Of a DNA stretch of 64,000 bases, positions 51,004 to 63,977 are shown one piece after another. Source of the stretch: Oreohelix idahoensis (Eukaryota; Mollusca; Gastropoda; Stylommatophora; Oreohelicidae). How positions within the stretch are numbered: position 1 is the stretch's first letter; every line of letters begins with the position of its first letter. The position numbers and the translations under genes were made by a program. The stretch covers positions 49,759-113,758 of the forward strand of contig JAMPIV010009918.1 of assembly GCA_024509875.1 (NCBI GenBank), read 5' to 3'. The notes below the pieces were generated by a model. The model was not told the DNA's origin. It was given only the letters and a program-made list of their open reading frames with translations, and did no database searches.

Positions 51004-51951
51004 GGCAGAGCAACCTAACCTTTTAAGTGAAGACAGGAGTACGACAGGGATGCCCCTTATCAACCACTCTATTTTTAACAGTCATAGACTGGGTGATGCG
51101 CCAGACAACAGAGGGCAATCCAAGAGGAATAAGATGGACTACATTTTCTACATTGGAAGAACTGGAATATGCAGATGACATTGCACTGCTAGCACATTCA
51201 CATCAACACATCCAGGAAAAAACGAATAGACAATAAGTTTAGCCAGCAGGTGGGCTTGAACATCAACCTAAAGAAGACAGAGGTCATGACGCTCAATGTG
51301 AGCAACCCTGAGCCCATATCAGTAAGAAATCAGCAACTGGAACAGACAGATGCCTTCACATACCTAGGATGCATAGTAACACCAGACGGCGGAGCAAGCA
51401 AAGACATCAACAACAGAATGAACAAAGCAAGAACAGCCTTCTTTAGTCTAAACAACATCTGGAAGTCCTCTCAGTACAGCACAAGCACTAAATTAGGATT
51501 ATATCAGAGCTGTGTGCTTTCTGTGCTTCTCTATGGCGCGGAGAGCTGGAGAGTTACAGAGAAGGAAATGTCGAAATTGTCCTCCTTTCACACAACACGC
51601 CTAAGAAAAATTCTCCGAATCTTTTGGCCGAATACCATCACCAACAAAGATCTGCTTACTCGGAGCAAGCAAGAGGACATGCACACCATCATAGCTGGCA
51701 GACGCTGGAGCTGGGTTGGCCATGTCCTCAGAAGAGACCCCGATGCCATCACAAGAACAGCTACGCTATGGACCCCTGAAGGAAAACGAAAGAGAGGCCG
51801 ACCAAAAACTACTTGGCGGAGGACTGTGGAGGCTGAGATGCAAAGAATGAACCAGAGTTGGGGCACTGTACGAAGGATGGCCGCCGACCGAGCAAAGTGG
51901 AATCAATTTGTTGTTGCCCTACAAGACGCCACCAGGCGTAATGGCCACTGA
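51004..51951 (+). pseudogene. LINE4 reverse transcriptase, C-terminal half
   Basis: It resumes exactly after the target duplication. A TAA stop lies near 51026, followed by VKTGVRQGCPLSTTLF, the catalytic ELEYADDIALLAHS, a frameshift near 51235, and then a 233-codon intact frame (GLNINLKKTEVMTL, TYLGCIVTPDGGASKD, LLYGAESWRVTEKE, RRWSWVGHVLRRDPDA, GRPKTTWRRT). Defects: at least two stops and two frame changes over the whole gene. Confidence 0.88.
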
Positions 51952-52739
51952 CTGCTTTGACGGTCGGCGGCTAAGGTCAAAGAAGAAAGAAAGAAAGAAG
52001 ATGAATTGAATGGAGCTTGTATTCTGATTAAACTTATGTCGCCCTAACGTCCAACCTGGCCTTCGCAACTTCTTCATTGTTGGAGATCAGGTTTGTGCAA
52101 GAAGGCTGAATGTGAAACTGTTACCGGCATATCTGCATGCCTTATCAAATGTTTAAAGAAGGGACCTCGCCGAAGTTCACCTTCACCATATAATTCAAGT
52201 CTTAATGCTACCACAGAAGGTGGAATCGCTACACAAAGGTGTTTGACACGGTCAGTAGAGAGGGTCTCTGGAAGATCATGGTAAAATACGGCTGCCCAAA
52301 GAAATTTATCACAATAGTGCAGCAACTGCATGATGGAATGCAGGCTCAGGAAAACGGCGAGCTATCGGAGCCCTTCACCGTCTCAAATGGAGTTAAACAA
52401 GGGTGTGTACTTGCACTGATTCTGTTCAGTATCCATGTTCTCTGCTATGCTGACTAATGTTTTCAGAGACGGGGACATAGGAATCGACATCAGATATCGT
52501 ATTGATGGAAAATTGTTTAACCTTAGAAGGCTTCAAGCAAAAACCAAGGTCAAATCACACACCATCAGAGATCTTCTGTTTGCTGACGATTGTGCCCTCA
52601 ATGCTGGCTCAGAGGCTGATCTGCAGAATAGCGTGGATAGATTCTTCGAATCCTGTTCCAACTTTGGGCTTACCATCAACACACGGAAAACAGAAATCAT
52701 GTACCAACCAGCTCCAGACACAATTTATACTGAGCCAAT

Positions 52740-54806
52740 TGTAGCAAAGTTGATTTTGCTGGGGAGGTTATGATGGTATCCTAAAAGAATGAAAAGGTGT
52801 CTGCTTTAACCGTGTGAGGTCAAGCACATGTAGGTCTCTGACTCTATAAATGATGATGATGAATTATGTGCAGAGAACCTACCGCTACCTCCCTAGGTCT
52901 CACACGGTCACTATTCTGGTTCTAGTGTATGGTGTATGGTGTATGGTGTACCTAGTGTCTAGGGGAGAAATGAAATGATGGTACACAACAGTCAAACACT
53001 TTAAGTTTCTATCAAGAAGATAATAAAACTAGCAGTTAAGTTTTTCTTTGAACAAATTTTTTTTTACAATTTATTTTGCCTGTCCATTCATAGCTTGTGG
53101 ACAGGTCTTTGAAAATAAGGACAAGATAGTTTACAGAAAAGAACAATTAAAATTTTGGGACAATTTGCCCAATAACTAAAAAGTTATTATGTATTTATAT
53201 ATATGTCTTTCCTGTAGGAAATATTAAAGGAATTCACTTTATTCATATAAAGGGAGAGTCACTGTATATGAGGGCTGTAGTTCATCCTACCCCCATAAAC
53301 GTCCTGTGTATTGTTTTGAAACACACAAAAAATGTCAGAGATGCCCCAGATGTCTAACACATCACCTGGGAGTCCTTGTTGTAAAATATTTCAATGTGTA
53401 GTTGCAGAAAGTTTCAATTTCACCACTCGCCAAAGCTCCTACTGGATATTCGACAGCATATAAGACTGGTTGGAGACTGGTTGGCGTTTATTAATACTCA
53501 GCAGGTTTCCTGTCACCAGCCGGCAACAGGAACATAGACCCTCACAATCAAGAATTATATAAACAAATGACGCTGATTGTGAAGAAATGGCCTCAGCTTC
53601 CTCCGAACTGCACAGACTGTGAATTTATTCTTTATTTAAATTTAAAATTAACACAGCTGTTTCTCAGCGTATCTGAATACAATTTTTAGTTCAACTGGCA
53701 ATGAATAGTCAAAGCCTTTTGCTAATATTTACTAGCACTGGCCAATCGAAACGTTCGACTACTTGAATTCAAAAGCAGTTTGAATGAAAAACCAAAATAA
53801 TTTCGAACAATTTCTGCGTCTGGTGGTCGATTGGCCAGTCTGCTTTTGTCATGCCCAATACAAAAAGATGTTTCGTTTAGGATTACATTTCTCCTACCGC
53901 TCCCCTTTTCAGTCATACTCTTTTTTCCCAAGCGAATTTGAATGTACCTCCCTGCCTCTTTTCCAAGCTCGCGTCCCCCTAACGTTACAAAAAAAACATA
54001 AGCAGGAACGCCAGTCCGTCTGGTCGAGTGTCCGTAGATATTAGTATTTCTTCAATAACATCTCTAATTCTGGGACTATCATATTATTTAAAGTACATTC
54101 TTACTCAGCGAACTCTGCGTCATACTACCATATAATTGTTATGGGGAACTTCATAATGGTTTAAAATTTCCAATTTATGTCATAGTCAAATCGTCAAATA
54201 AAATTTTTCACAAGTCCGCCATCTTTCCTCTCCTTCATCTTGCTAACATGTATTTTTCAAATAACTAACTTGTTTTAGTTACGTCAGATATTCTACCACT
54301 AGGAGAAAAATAAAATTGTCTGCGTGATTTTGCCTTGGCTGGCTTTTCCACAGCGTGTGTATATGCATTGCAGACTGTGTCAGCGAAGCGGGGTGTAGAC
54401 GGGGCGAGTTAAGAATTTGCGTTACTAATTAGTATTGTATCGTGTAATACTACCAAACAATGTAAGGATTACTACTAAATTTTTGAGTTACAGTTGACAG
54501 AAAGCGTTAATTCAGATAGTTATTTTGCGGCACGCTTCCGCCAATAGTTAATTATAAGGCTAGACTACAAAGTGTATGCAGCAGATCGGGCAAATGTTAA
54601 ATATTAGTAGTGTTTCTCGAAAACGAAACTAAAAGCGTGTCAGACTATTACCGTGAAATCGGTCTATAGGCTTAGCACTGTGCAAAAAGCAGCGCTGCTG
54701 GCGTCGAAGATGCCAACCGTCAGACACATGCGGGCTAATGTATTTATTATCGTTTTATGCCTAAATCTTACTGAATTGAACGTTTAGTCTCGCAGATTTT
54801 GCTACA
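52740..54806 (-). repeat. 3' LTR of copy C
   Basis: 2067 bp. It agrees with LTR A where the 5' LTR has extra bases, so it is probably the more reliable version. Confidence 0.92.
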
Positions 54807-54819
54807 CACCTCCCATCCT
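54807..54819 (-). other. Polypurine tract of copy C
   Basis: Sense AGGATGGGAGGTG directly before TGTAGCAA, one base different from copy A's tract. Confidence 0.78.
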
Positions 54820-54876
54820 AAAACATGCATTCATTTGCAGGTTATAATATGCGAGATAACTTAGCTTCATGAAGTC

Positions 54877-57800
54877 TTACTCGTTTTTCTGATCTTCATC
54901 ATAAGGATGTCTGCTCAAAAAGTCTGCGCCAACGTTCAAAGGGTCGGGAATGTATTCTATCAGAAATGAGTATGGTTGCAACAAGAGAGACCATCTCAAT
55001 AATCTAGAATTTTCATGCTTGGCCTGTGACAAGAACACGAGGGGTGAATGGTCCGTTTGGACCACAAATGTCCTGCCATATAAATAAATCTAGAATTTCT
55101 TTATAGACCATATTAAAGCGAGACATTCTTTTTCACTGGTTGAGAATTTTTTTCCGCCTTGTTCAACTTGCGGCTAGCATAAGCGACTGGGTTCAATTCC
55201 CCATCGTGTGAGGAGGACCTTTGCAATAATGTAGCGCCCAGGCCCACATTGCTTGCGTCACTTCTCACAATAAATTCTTTATTCAAGTCAGGCAATTGCA
55301 ACACTGGCCTGCTTGTAAGCTTCTCTTTTAACTCCTGGTAAGCCAATTCACACTGTGCTGACCAAATTATAATATCAGGTTGACCTTTGCGAGTTAAATC
55401 GGTCAGAGGAGCACATATAGAAATAAAATGTTTGATATACTTTTGGTAGAAACCACACAAAGACACGAAAGCTCGCACATCTTTTTTTGTTTGTGGTATA
55501 GGTGCTCTTTTAAATTTTTCCAGATTCTTGGGATCAGGGGTCATGCTACCCTGATGTACTGTATGTCCCAAGAATTCCAACTCTTTACAACCAATACAGC
55601 ATTTTGTTGGCCTAGCGGTTAAGTTAGCCTCTCTGAGTCTATCAAACAGCATATTCAAAGAGGTAACGTGTTCCTCAAATGTTTCCGTAGCAATGAGGAT
55701 ATCATCCATAAAATTCGAAATACATGGATTTTTCAGGGGATCCAGCAATTTTCGCATCATCCTAGAAAACACGCTCGGGGCATTTTTCAAACCAAATGGT
55801 AACATGTTGAACTCATAATGACCTTCCGAGGTGCTAAAAGCTAAATAAGGTCGAACCTCAGGCTTTACTGGAATTTGGTAATAGCCTTTGCTAAGATCCA
55901 CCTTAGAAAAATATTTTGCCTTGTTCAGCCTGGCAAAAAGTTGAGTAGTATCAGGTAATGGATCCACCTGACCTTCTGTGACAGCATTCAGTTTCCTGTA
56001 ATCTATGCACAGTCTATGTTCTCCTGATGGTTTCGCAACAAAACCACACAGGAACTGTAAGGAGACTCACTGTGTGATATAATCCTTTTTTTTAACAAAT
56101 AATCAATCTCCTCTTTCAAAGCTTTTTCCTTAGCGAACGGAATAGAATAGGGCCTCATACAGATTGGGTGCTGGGGTCTAGTAGTTTCATATCTATGACA
56201 ACAAATTTGTGTGCCGGTTGGTTTATCTGTTAACACATCTGTATGTTTCTCAAGACCTGTTGAACTCTTCTCCTTCTGTCCTTTTGTCAGGTGATTACTG
56301 ATTTTCACCTGTGCAAAACGTTTCACTGGATTTTCAGTGGATATTCAACGAGGAGAGAGGTTCATTTTCATCTCGGTTGCGATAGAAGGCCATTAAGGGG
56401 GTGTTCCCTCCTGGATTTGTCTGTCCAGATATTTCTTCAAAAGGTTCACATGATAGACTTTTTCCTTTCCCTTTTTGTCTATCTTATATTTGTTCTGGAT
56501 ACCTTTCCAAAACTGTATATGGCCCTTGCCATCCGATCTGAATTTATTGTTGCTGCATGGCAATAGAAGAAGTACCTTCTCCCCTACAGCAAGTTCTCTA
56601 TCCTTCGCTTTTTTATTATAATAATGCTGCATGCTTTTTCCTGGCTTGTCTCAAATTTTCATTTGCCAGTTTCCATCCAGCTTTTAAACGAGTGGGTCAG
56701 TTCGTTCACATATTGGTATGATGAGGTAACAGTCTCTATTCATCTGCCTTCTCATCTGTCCAGGTCCTTAACAAAGCTTCCAACGGACCTTTTATAGGCC
56801 TCCCAAATAGGAGTGTTGCGGGTGCCATTCCAGTTGAATTATGTGGTACTTCCCGGTAGGCAAACAATGCGGCGGGCAAGTAGTGGTCCCACGTATCGGT
56901 TTCTTATGTGCCAGCTTTCTCAGGATAGAAATGAGAGTCCCATTTGAACCTCTCTACCTGGCCGTTCCCTTGGGGGTGATACGGACTACAATGAAAGTGC
57001 TTGGCTTGAAACACCTTGAAAACTCTTCAGTTAGCTTCCCCTTGAAACTGAGAGACATTATCAGTCAAAAATTGATGCGGGGAACCTAACCTTGTGAATA
57101 TTCGTAAGTAATTTGCCTCTGCCACATGTTTTGAATCGATTGATGACAGGGCTACCGCTTTCTCCCCACATAGAAACAAGTGTCTTACCAGAGTAAGGAT
57201 GTAAATGTTCCTCCTCTTGGTCGAGTGAGAGGTCCCACAATATCCACTGCAACTCTCTCAAAAGGGGTTCCCCACTATGGGCATTTCCCCAAGAGTTGCT
57301 GGAGCAGTCCAATGCTTTGGAGCTACTCTCTGGCATTCGGGACAGGATTTCACATATTTCTTAATGTCGTTCCGTTATCCCTGGCCAGAAATAATGACAA
57401 GCTATACGCTGTCCTGTTGCGCTAATCCCCATGTGACCACTGAAGGGAATAGTATGACCTAACTCCATTACTTTCTCCCTCTATATGAACTAGGAAGGAC
57501 CAGCTGTCGTGACCAGGCTGAACCAGTGCCGGCCTTCCGTTGTATAGCAATTTTATTCTTCATATAGAATATTCTCCTTTATTAGGAGGAGTGGTATGGC
57601 TTTTATATTCTTGGGCAATTTCTTGTAACACGGCTTCAGTGACTGTATCCTGTCAGCCTGTGCCTTTCTCATCTCCTCTGGATGGGAGTATGTTATGGGT
57701 TGTCCATCTTCTTCCTTTTTGGAGATTGAGTTGATCGTGGTCTGGACTGTTGCCATGATCACTGGGGTCTCTCGGGATTCCCCAAGAAGACGTATCTACA

Positions 57801-58070
57801 CCCCAATATCAGAGGGTAGATTGGTTCATCTATCACTGCTGCTCTGATTTCTCCTTCCACATAGCGAGTTTTCACCGTTATCCTGCGATGGGAAGTGTCA
57901 TGGTCGCTACGTCCTTGGTTGCAGCTTGGATCTCCACTGTTTCTGTGGTGTATTGATCTGCCTGCACCAGGTGAGAACTCACAACTGAATCATAATCCTA
58001 ATCCGTATTATCATACAAACACCTTATGGTGACTCCATTGCATGTTACATCTTCACACACTGGGGGGTGG
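54877..58070 (-). pseudogene. pol: Copy C pol: protease, integrase, RT, RNase H, frameshifted
   Basis: The 3' half is nearly clean. RNase H end at 55065-54877 (TDHSPLVFLS, ADFLSR), a frame break near 55110, then 55967-55113 with KVDLSKGYYQ, LPFGLKNAPSVFSRMM, FMDDILIA and RSDASNVGLG. Upstream of about 56000 frames change every 100-300 bp: RT start 56326-56003, integrase GPY region 56632-56393, integrase core and zinc finger about 57500-56700, protease about 58060-57750. Order matches copy A. Most breaks are single-base gains or losses with the codons otherwise well conserved. Confidence 0.85.
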
Positions 58071-58129
58071 TAAGGTTCCTGCTGTTCATAGAGTTGACCT
58101 TTATTCCCTCCCTCCCAGTTTTTTCATGG

Positions 58130-59406
58130 CAGCGAAACTTGGAGTTTTCCTTCTACAAATTTCAGTGTTATGGTTGTCCTTCTTCCGACAATTTTTACAA
58201 TACATCTTTCCTTCGTTACAAGGTTTTCTTTCATCATTCTTCTTCTATCATTGAATTGTGAGGGTCTATTCTTAAACTCATTTCGAGGCCTATCAAAGTT
58301 CTGTTATTTCTGCTGTTATCGAATTTATTTATGGTTTTGGGGGACCCTTACTCTGATCTATTTGTTTCTTCTTTGTGCCAGCTACCTCTGCCTGGGCTGC
58401 CTGATACCTCTCAGCGACATTTATTATCTCATCCAGCCTCTCCGCACCCTGTTCCATGAGAAACTTTCTCATGTCTGGAGCCATGGACTCTCTCATCTGT
58501 TCAATGAGTATCATCTCTTTGAGATCTTGGGTTTTCCCCAAAGTAGCCCATTTCTCCATATGGTTTTACGTTTCCAACCGGGCGGAGAACTGGTGATAGG
58601 TCTCACCCGACAGTAGCCTGGCATTCCTAAATTTCTTTCTATAAAACTCTCCGTTCTTTTCGTATCTTAACAGAACAGCTTGCTTCAACATGTCATAGTT
58701 GTCTTGGTCATCCCTGCTCATTTTGGAAAACACTTCATAAGCTGTTCCCCGAAGTCCCTGAGACAACTTTACCCCCCATCTTTCTCTTTCTAACCCATAA
58801 GTAGTGGCTAAAAGTTCAAACCTGCTTAAATACCCTTCTATGTCATCGTCTTTCTCAACAAAATGGTCTACATGAAAACCCATAGCTGAGGTTGAGGCAT
58901 CTGAGGCAAAAGGGCTGGCACCATTTTCAGGAGCATGGCCTTGAAATTCTAACTCCCTTAGTCGTAGCTCATGCTCCCTCTGTAATCTTTTCTCTTCTGC
59001 TTCCCTCTGCAGTCGTTTTTCTTCTGCCTCCCTTTCGACAGTCCATCTTTTTTCTTCTGCCTCCCTTTGCAGTCGTTTTTCTTCTGCGTCCCTTTCGGCA
59101 GTCAATCTTTTTTCTTCTGATTCCCTTTGCAGTCGTTTCTCCTCTAATTGGAGCCTCTTTATCTCAGCCTCTCTATCAGCCTCTAATGCCCTAGCCTCCT
59201 TGTCAGCCTCAATCTGCAACCTCTTAATTTCTTTTTCAGCCTCTAACTTTCTTTCTGCTTCTTTCTCTAATCTTTTATCTTCCCGGGCAATAAATTTATC
59301 CACCTCTGAAGTTATATATTGAACCAACTCTGTCCACCCCCCAATGCCATCTCTTTAGCAGTCTGTAACACTCCAGCAGAGTACGAAAATTGGCCAGATC
59401 TGCCAT
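58130..59406 (-). pseudogene. gag: Copy C gag, frameshifted
   Basis: The start at 59406 reads MADLANF, as in copy B. A frameshift precedes 59327-58566, which has the Glu-rich repeats (EEKRLQREAEEKR) and the capsid-like block (FELLATTYGLERERWGVKLS, MLKQAVLLRYEKNGEF). 58559-58329 continues in another frame (KTQDLKEMILIEQMRESMAP). The zinc knuckle is coded near 58160-58215 but out of frame. The Glu-rich repeats are longer than in copy B. Confidence 0.82.
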
Positions 59407-59628
59407 TCTGATTCGGTTAACTTAATAAATGTTCTAACTAATCTTTTAACTAATTATAAATTTATTTAATTAAATCTGGGCTCTGACACTTTCTTCACTT
59501 CCCAAATCTTGGGTAATAATATATGGGAATTCCCTGGGAAAAAAAGACTGTTGTTACTGCTAAACCCCAGACCCCGATGTATGTAGTACTAAGAGAAATT
59601 CAGATGCCCGGACAAGCCTACCAATTTA

Positions 59629-61744
59629 TGTAGCAACGTTGATTTTGCTGGGGAAGTTATGATGGTATCCTAAAAGAATGAAAAGGTGTCTGCTTTAACC
59701 GTGTGAGGTCAAGCACATGTAGGTCTCTGACTCTATAAATGATGATGATGAATTATGTGCAGAGAACCTACCGCTACCTCCCTAGGTCTCACACGGTCAC
59801 TATTCTGGCTCTAGTGTATGGTGTACCTAGTGTCTAGGGGAGAAATGAAATTATGGTACACAACAGTCAAACACTTTAAGTTTCTATCAAGAAGATAATA
59901 AAACTAGCAGTTAAGTTTTTCTTTGAACAAATTTTTTTTTTCAATTTATTTTGCCTGTCCATTCATAGCTTGTGGACAGGTCTTTGAAAATAAGGACAAG
60001 ATAGTTTACAGAAAAGAACAATTAAAATTTTGGGACAATTTGCCCAATAATAAAAAGTTATTATGTATTAATATATGTGTCTTTCTCTGTAGGGAAATAT
60101 TAATTAAAAGAATTCACTTTGATTCATGAATAAAGGGAGAGTCACTGTAGTTGAGGGTGTGGTTCATCACTACCCCCACCATAAATGTCCTGTGTATTGT
60201 TTTGAAAAACACCAAGGAAAAAATGTCAGAGATGCCCAGATGTCTAACACATCACCTTGGGAGTCCTTGTTTGTAAGATATTTTCAATGTTGTAGTTGCA
60301 GAAAGTTCAATTTCACCACTCGCCAAGCTCCTACTCTGGTCTTCAACAGCTTATAAGTCTGGTTGGAGATGGTTGGGCGTTGTTATTAGTTATCAGCTAG
60401 GTTTCCGTCACAGCCGGCATCAGGAACATAGACCCTGCACAATCAAGAAATATATAAACTAATGACGCTGACTGTGTGAAGAAATGGCCCTCAGCTTCAC
60501 TCTCCGAACTGCACAGACTGTGAATTTATTCTTTATTTAAGTTTAAAATTAACACAGCTTGTTTTTCAGCGTATCTGATAACCCATTTTAGTTCAACTGG
60601 CCATGAATAGTCAAAGCCTTTTGGCTAATATTTACTAAGGCACTGGGCAATGCGAAAAACGTTCGACTACTTGAATTCAAAAGCAGTTTGAATGATGAAA
60701 AACCAAAATAATTTAGAACATTTTCTGCGTCTGGTGGTCGATTGGCTCAGTCTGCTTTTTGTCATGCCCCAATACAAAAGATGTTTCGTTTGGATTACAT
60801 TTCTTCCTACGCTCTCCTTTTAGTCATACTCTTTTTACCAGCGAATTTTAATGTACCTCCCTGCCTCATTTTCCCATGCTCGCGTCCACCCTAACGTTAC
60901 CAAAAAACTCTAAGCAAGGGGGGAACGCCAGTATGTCCATGGTCGAGTGTCCGTGATTAGATATTAGGTATTTCTTCAATAACTTCTCTAATTATGGGAC
61001 TGTCATATTATTTAAAGTACATTCTTACTCAGCGGAACTACTACGTCATACGGAACGACCATATAATTTTATGGGGAACGACATAATGGTTTAAAATTTC
61101 CAATTTATGTCATTGTCACTCGTCAAATAAAATTTTGCACAAGTCGCCATCTTTTCCTCTCCTTCATCTCGCTAGCATGTATTTTTCAATAACTAACTTG
61201 TTTTAGTTACGTCAGACAATGCTACCACTAGGTGGAAAATAAAATTGCTCTGCGTGGTTTTGCCTTGGCTGGCTTTTCCGCAGTGTGTATAATGCGTTGC
61301 AGACTGTAGTCAGCGAAGCGGGGTGTAGACGGGGCGGGTTAAGAATTTGCGTTACGAAATTAGTATTGTATCGTGTAATACTACCATACAATGTAAGGAT
61401 TACTACTAAGTTTTGCGTTAATGTTGACAAGAAAGCGTTAATTCAGATAGTTTATTTTTGCGGCCACACGGCTTCCGCCAATTCGTTAATTATAAGGCTA
61501 GACTACAAAGTGTATGCAGCAGATCGGGCAAATGTTAAATATTAGTAGTGTTTCTCGAAAACGAAACTAAAAGCGTGTCAGACTATTACCGTGAAATCGG
61601 TCTATAGGCTTAGCACTGTGCAAAAAGCAGCGCTGCTGGCGTCGCAGATGCCAACCGTCAGACACATGCGGGCTAATGTATTTATTATCGTTTTATGCCT
61701 AAATCTTACTGAATTGAGCGTTTATTCTCGCAGATTTTGCTACA
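59629..61744 (-). repeat. 5' LTR of copy C
   Basis: 2116 bp, about 49 bp longer than its partner through scattered small indels. Sense TGG begins five bases inside it (gap TAAAT), the same offset as in copy B. Confidence 0.9.
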
Positions 61745-62030
61745 CCAATCATCAAGGTAAATGGTGAGAAACTGAAAGTTGTGAACAGATTCACATACCT
61801 TGGTAGCACACTATCCCAGAACGTCGCCATTGATGATGAGGGAGGTGATAACACCAGGATCTCCAAAGCCAGCAGCACATTTGGCAGACTTTACACCAAA
61901 CGTTTGCATCGAAGTGGCATTAGTCTACAGACAAAGTTGAAGGTTGTACAGAGCTGCGGTGCTTTCAAGTGCTGCTGTATGCATGTGAAAACATGGACTG
62001 GTATAACAGGCGCAACGTAAAGAGCTAGAT

Positions 62031-63977
62031 ACCACTTCCATACAGTCTATCGGCAGCGTTTGTTTTTTATCTCTAGTACCACTGGGCATGTCTCTAGTTC
62101 TTGTCACTCAGCTCTCACATAGGTTTCTACCATTTCAATCTCTTCCATGCAACGTAAGCCACCCATTTTAAAAAAGTCTAACTTCCCCGTGGTTGTTGTT
62201 ACTGTCGTCCTCCATAGTTGTCCTCCATGTTGGTCCTCCATGTTGTCCTTCATAAAAATGTTTAATGTGTAGAAAAATGTTAAAAGCTGCATTGTGAGGA
62301 GACATCATGTGAAATAATGTATAGTAACAACAGCTGGGGTGAACTCAAGTTTCCTATCAAATTTCAGTCGTCAGCCTGTAATGGTTGTGTAATTACAGTC
62401 CCACAAGTGCTGGAAAAAAACCCGACTTAGCAACGCAGGGTATCTTGAACAGCAGGAATTATTTCAGATAGCGCGGCAGCAAGTCCAGAAGATCAGATCA
62501 GGGTGCCAGATGATATTGTGAAGAAACAAAAGTCAAATCACCTTCATTCAATAGCCAAACTATTTAAATAGGATTATCTGAAGAATATGATGGTGCAAGA
62601 AATAGTTCTTGGTACAGACGCTGTGGGGCTCAGCTTTGTTTTGCTGAAATAGAAGATTCAATCTGTCAAATTCTTGTACAACAGACGTAACAAACACAAA
62701 GCTCAGTTAGTTTTTTGTGTTCTGAACAAAATTTCATTTAAAAATCGAGCGCTGTAATTTTGCCTGAGCTCGCTCAGCATAAAGCGATATAAATGCCTCT
62801 CAGCTTCATCCCAGTTCGTTTTAAATTATTAAACATAACCTTTCCTGGAACTAAGCCACGAGTTAGATGATGGTTTTTTTTTTTTTTTTTTTATGGGACA
62901 GAGTGTAACTCGAGCAGTTTAGATTCTTGTAGCTGTGTTCATAACGATAAATACATCCTTTTTAACGATGGTCATCTCAACTCACTATGGCGAAAACAAT
63001 GAGGTATTTCTATCAATAAAAATCCGATATGTGTCGGGTTAGTGTTGTAGAAACGTGCATGTTGGAGTGCAGAAAGCCAGTGAATGGAAGAATGTATTTG
63101 AGTTGCACTATAGTGAGAGACACATTCTTTCAATTTAAACCACGACCTTCACGTATGTTTATTACCACCCAACCATGGTTTACGCCACTAATCCGATATG
63201 GTGACAAATACGTATGAATCATGGCTCTTTTGGTGTGATCTCTCACAAACCACCTTCAGCCTTGCTGCAGTATCCTTTCATTTTTCTTCATTTTTCTCAC
63301 TGCGATACGACTTTTATTTGGCAGGAATCATGCCTTTTCGATTTGTATTTTCGCACTATTTTGCTTCTATGGGATAGGACTTAGGCATAAGTTGAAGTCT
63401 CTAACACGCGCTCTCCACTCCCCTTTGGATGTAGATTGCTACGGTGTAATGCTTCTCTTATTGTTTACAACTCCTCTGACGTATTTACGCTTCGCCAGGT
63501 TTGGTTGACCCGGCGGGGCGATAATATTTTTAACGCATTAATCTGGGTCTGACCATCTTTTCCCGCGAATGAGTGTTTTGTTTATTTCAAGATACGTTTG
63601 GAGAAGGAAGTGATAATAAAAACCAGATTTGTTTTTCTGGCGAAACAAGATAACCCGCGCAAACGAGGCGGAACTTATGATATTAATCCGCTTACCGGTT
63701 CCTTGGTTAAAATGTAATCATGGATTTTATTACATTTTAAGACAATATGAGTCTACAAATGTGTGGTGAAGAGTGATATGCCAAGGACATCAGATTACCA
63801 TTTATGGAGACGTGGACTTTTTGAGAAAATTTTCCGATTTGTAGGAACTATTTTGAAAGTGCCACACTCACCCAACCTGTTTGAAATGAATTGGATCTTT
63901 CTGATTAGATTCATAACATCACTGGAGGGAATAATTAGGGCTGACAATTTCAGTTTTTATTTCTCTGTGATTTGCAC
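62031..63977. other. No gene recognised
   Basis: Contains a short CCTCCATGTTG repeat at about 62207-62245 and a T run at 62874-62892. Nothing else supported. Confidence 0.35.

Larger units (their letters stand above)
41140..52003 (+). mobile_element. LINE4-type element, split by copy B
   Basis: The two halves (41140-41796 and 51004-52003) are consecutive parts of one RT gene, separated only by the 9.2-kb retrotransposon and its CATTG duplication. The 3' end is a (GAAA)n tail at about 51977-52003. The family is the same as the fragment at 3206-3536. The 5' limit is approximate, where the reading RWAEHFRETL begins. Confidence 0.88.
52740..61744 (-). mobile_element. Gmr1-like Ty3/Gypsy retrotransposon, copy C
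   Basis: 9005 bp, ends TGTAGCAA and TTGCTACA, perfect duplication CCAAT at 52735-52739 and 61745-61749. LTRs are 52740-54806 (2067 bp) and 59629-61744 (2116 bp). Minus-strand order: gag, protease, integrase, RT, RNase H. Same subfamily as copy A. The last 250 bp of the two LTRs differ at only about three places, yet their interiors differ by many one- to three-base indels, nearly all on the right-hand side. Confidence 0.92.
52215..62021 (+). pseudogene. LINE5 reverse transcriptase, split and frameshifted
   Basis: Left segment: FDTVSREGLWKIMVKYGCPK (motif A), VSNGVKQGCVLALILFS, frameshift near 52437, FRDGDIGIDIRYRIDGKLFN, catalytic LLFADDCALNAGSEADLQ, NFGLTINTRKTEIMYQPAPD, ending at YTEP. Right segment: KVNGEKLKVVNRFTYLGSTL and on to KASSTFGRLY, then decay. 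This RT type, with RLQAKTK before FADD, differs from LINE1-LINE4. Only the insertion and a few frameshifts separate the parts. Confidence 0.83.
52115..62030 (+). mobile_element. LINE5-type element, split by copy C
   Basis: Left part 52115-52739 and right part 61750-62030 are consecutive RT segments, separated by copy C and its CCAAT duplication. Both ends of the LINE are vague because the copy is old. The 3' end was not found. Confidence 0.82.

Noticed and set aside
59582..59629. Alternative 5' LTR boundary of copy C at TGTAGTAC (59582)
   Set aside because: The target duplication CCAAT and the 3' LTR fix the boundary at 59629; the TGTAGT match is short.
41797..61744. Specific tRNA primer for copies B and C
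   Set aside because: Both have TGG five bases inside the 5' LTR, but the following bases did not fit tRNA 3'-end geometry that I could verify, so no tRNA was named.
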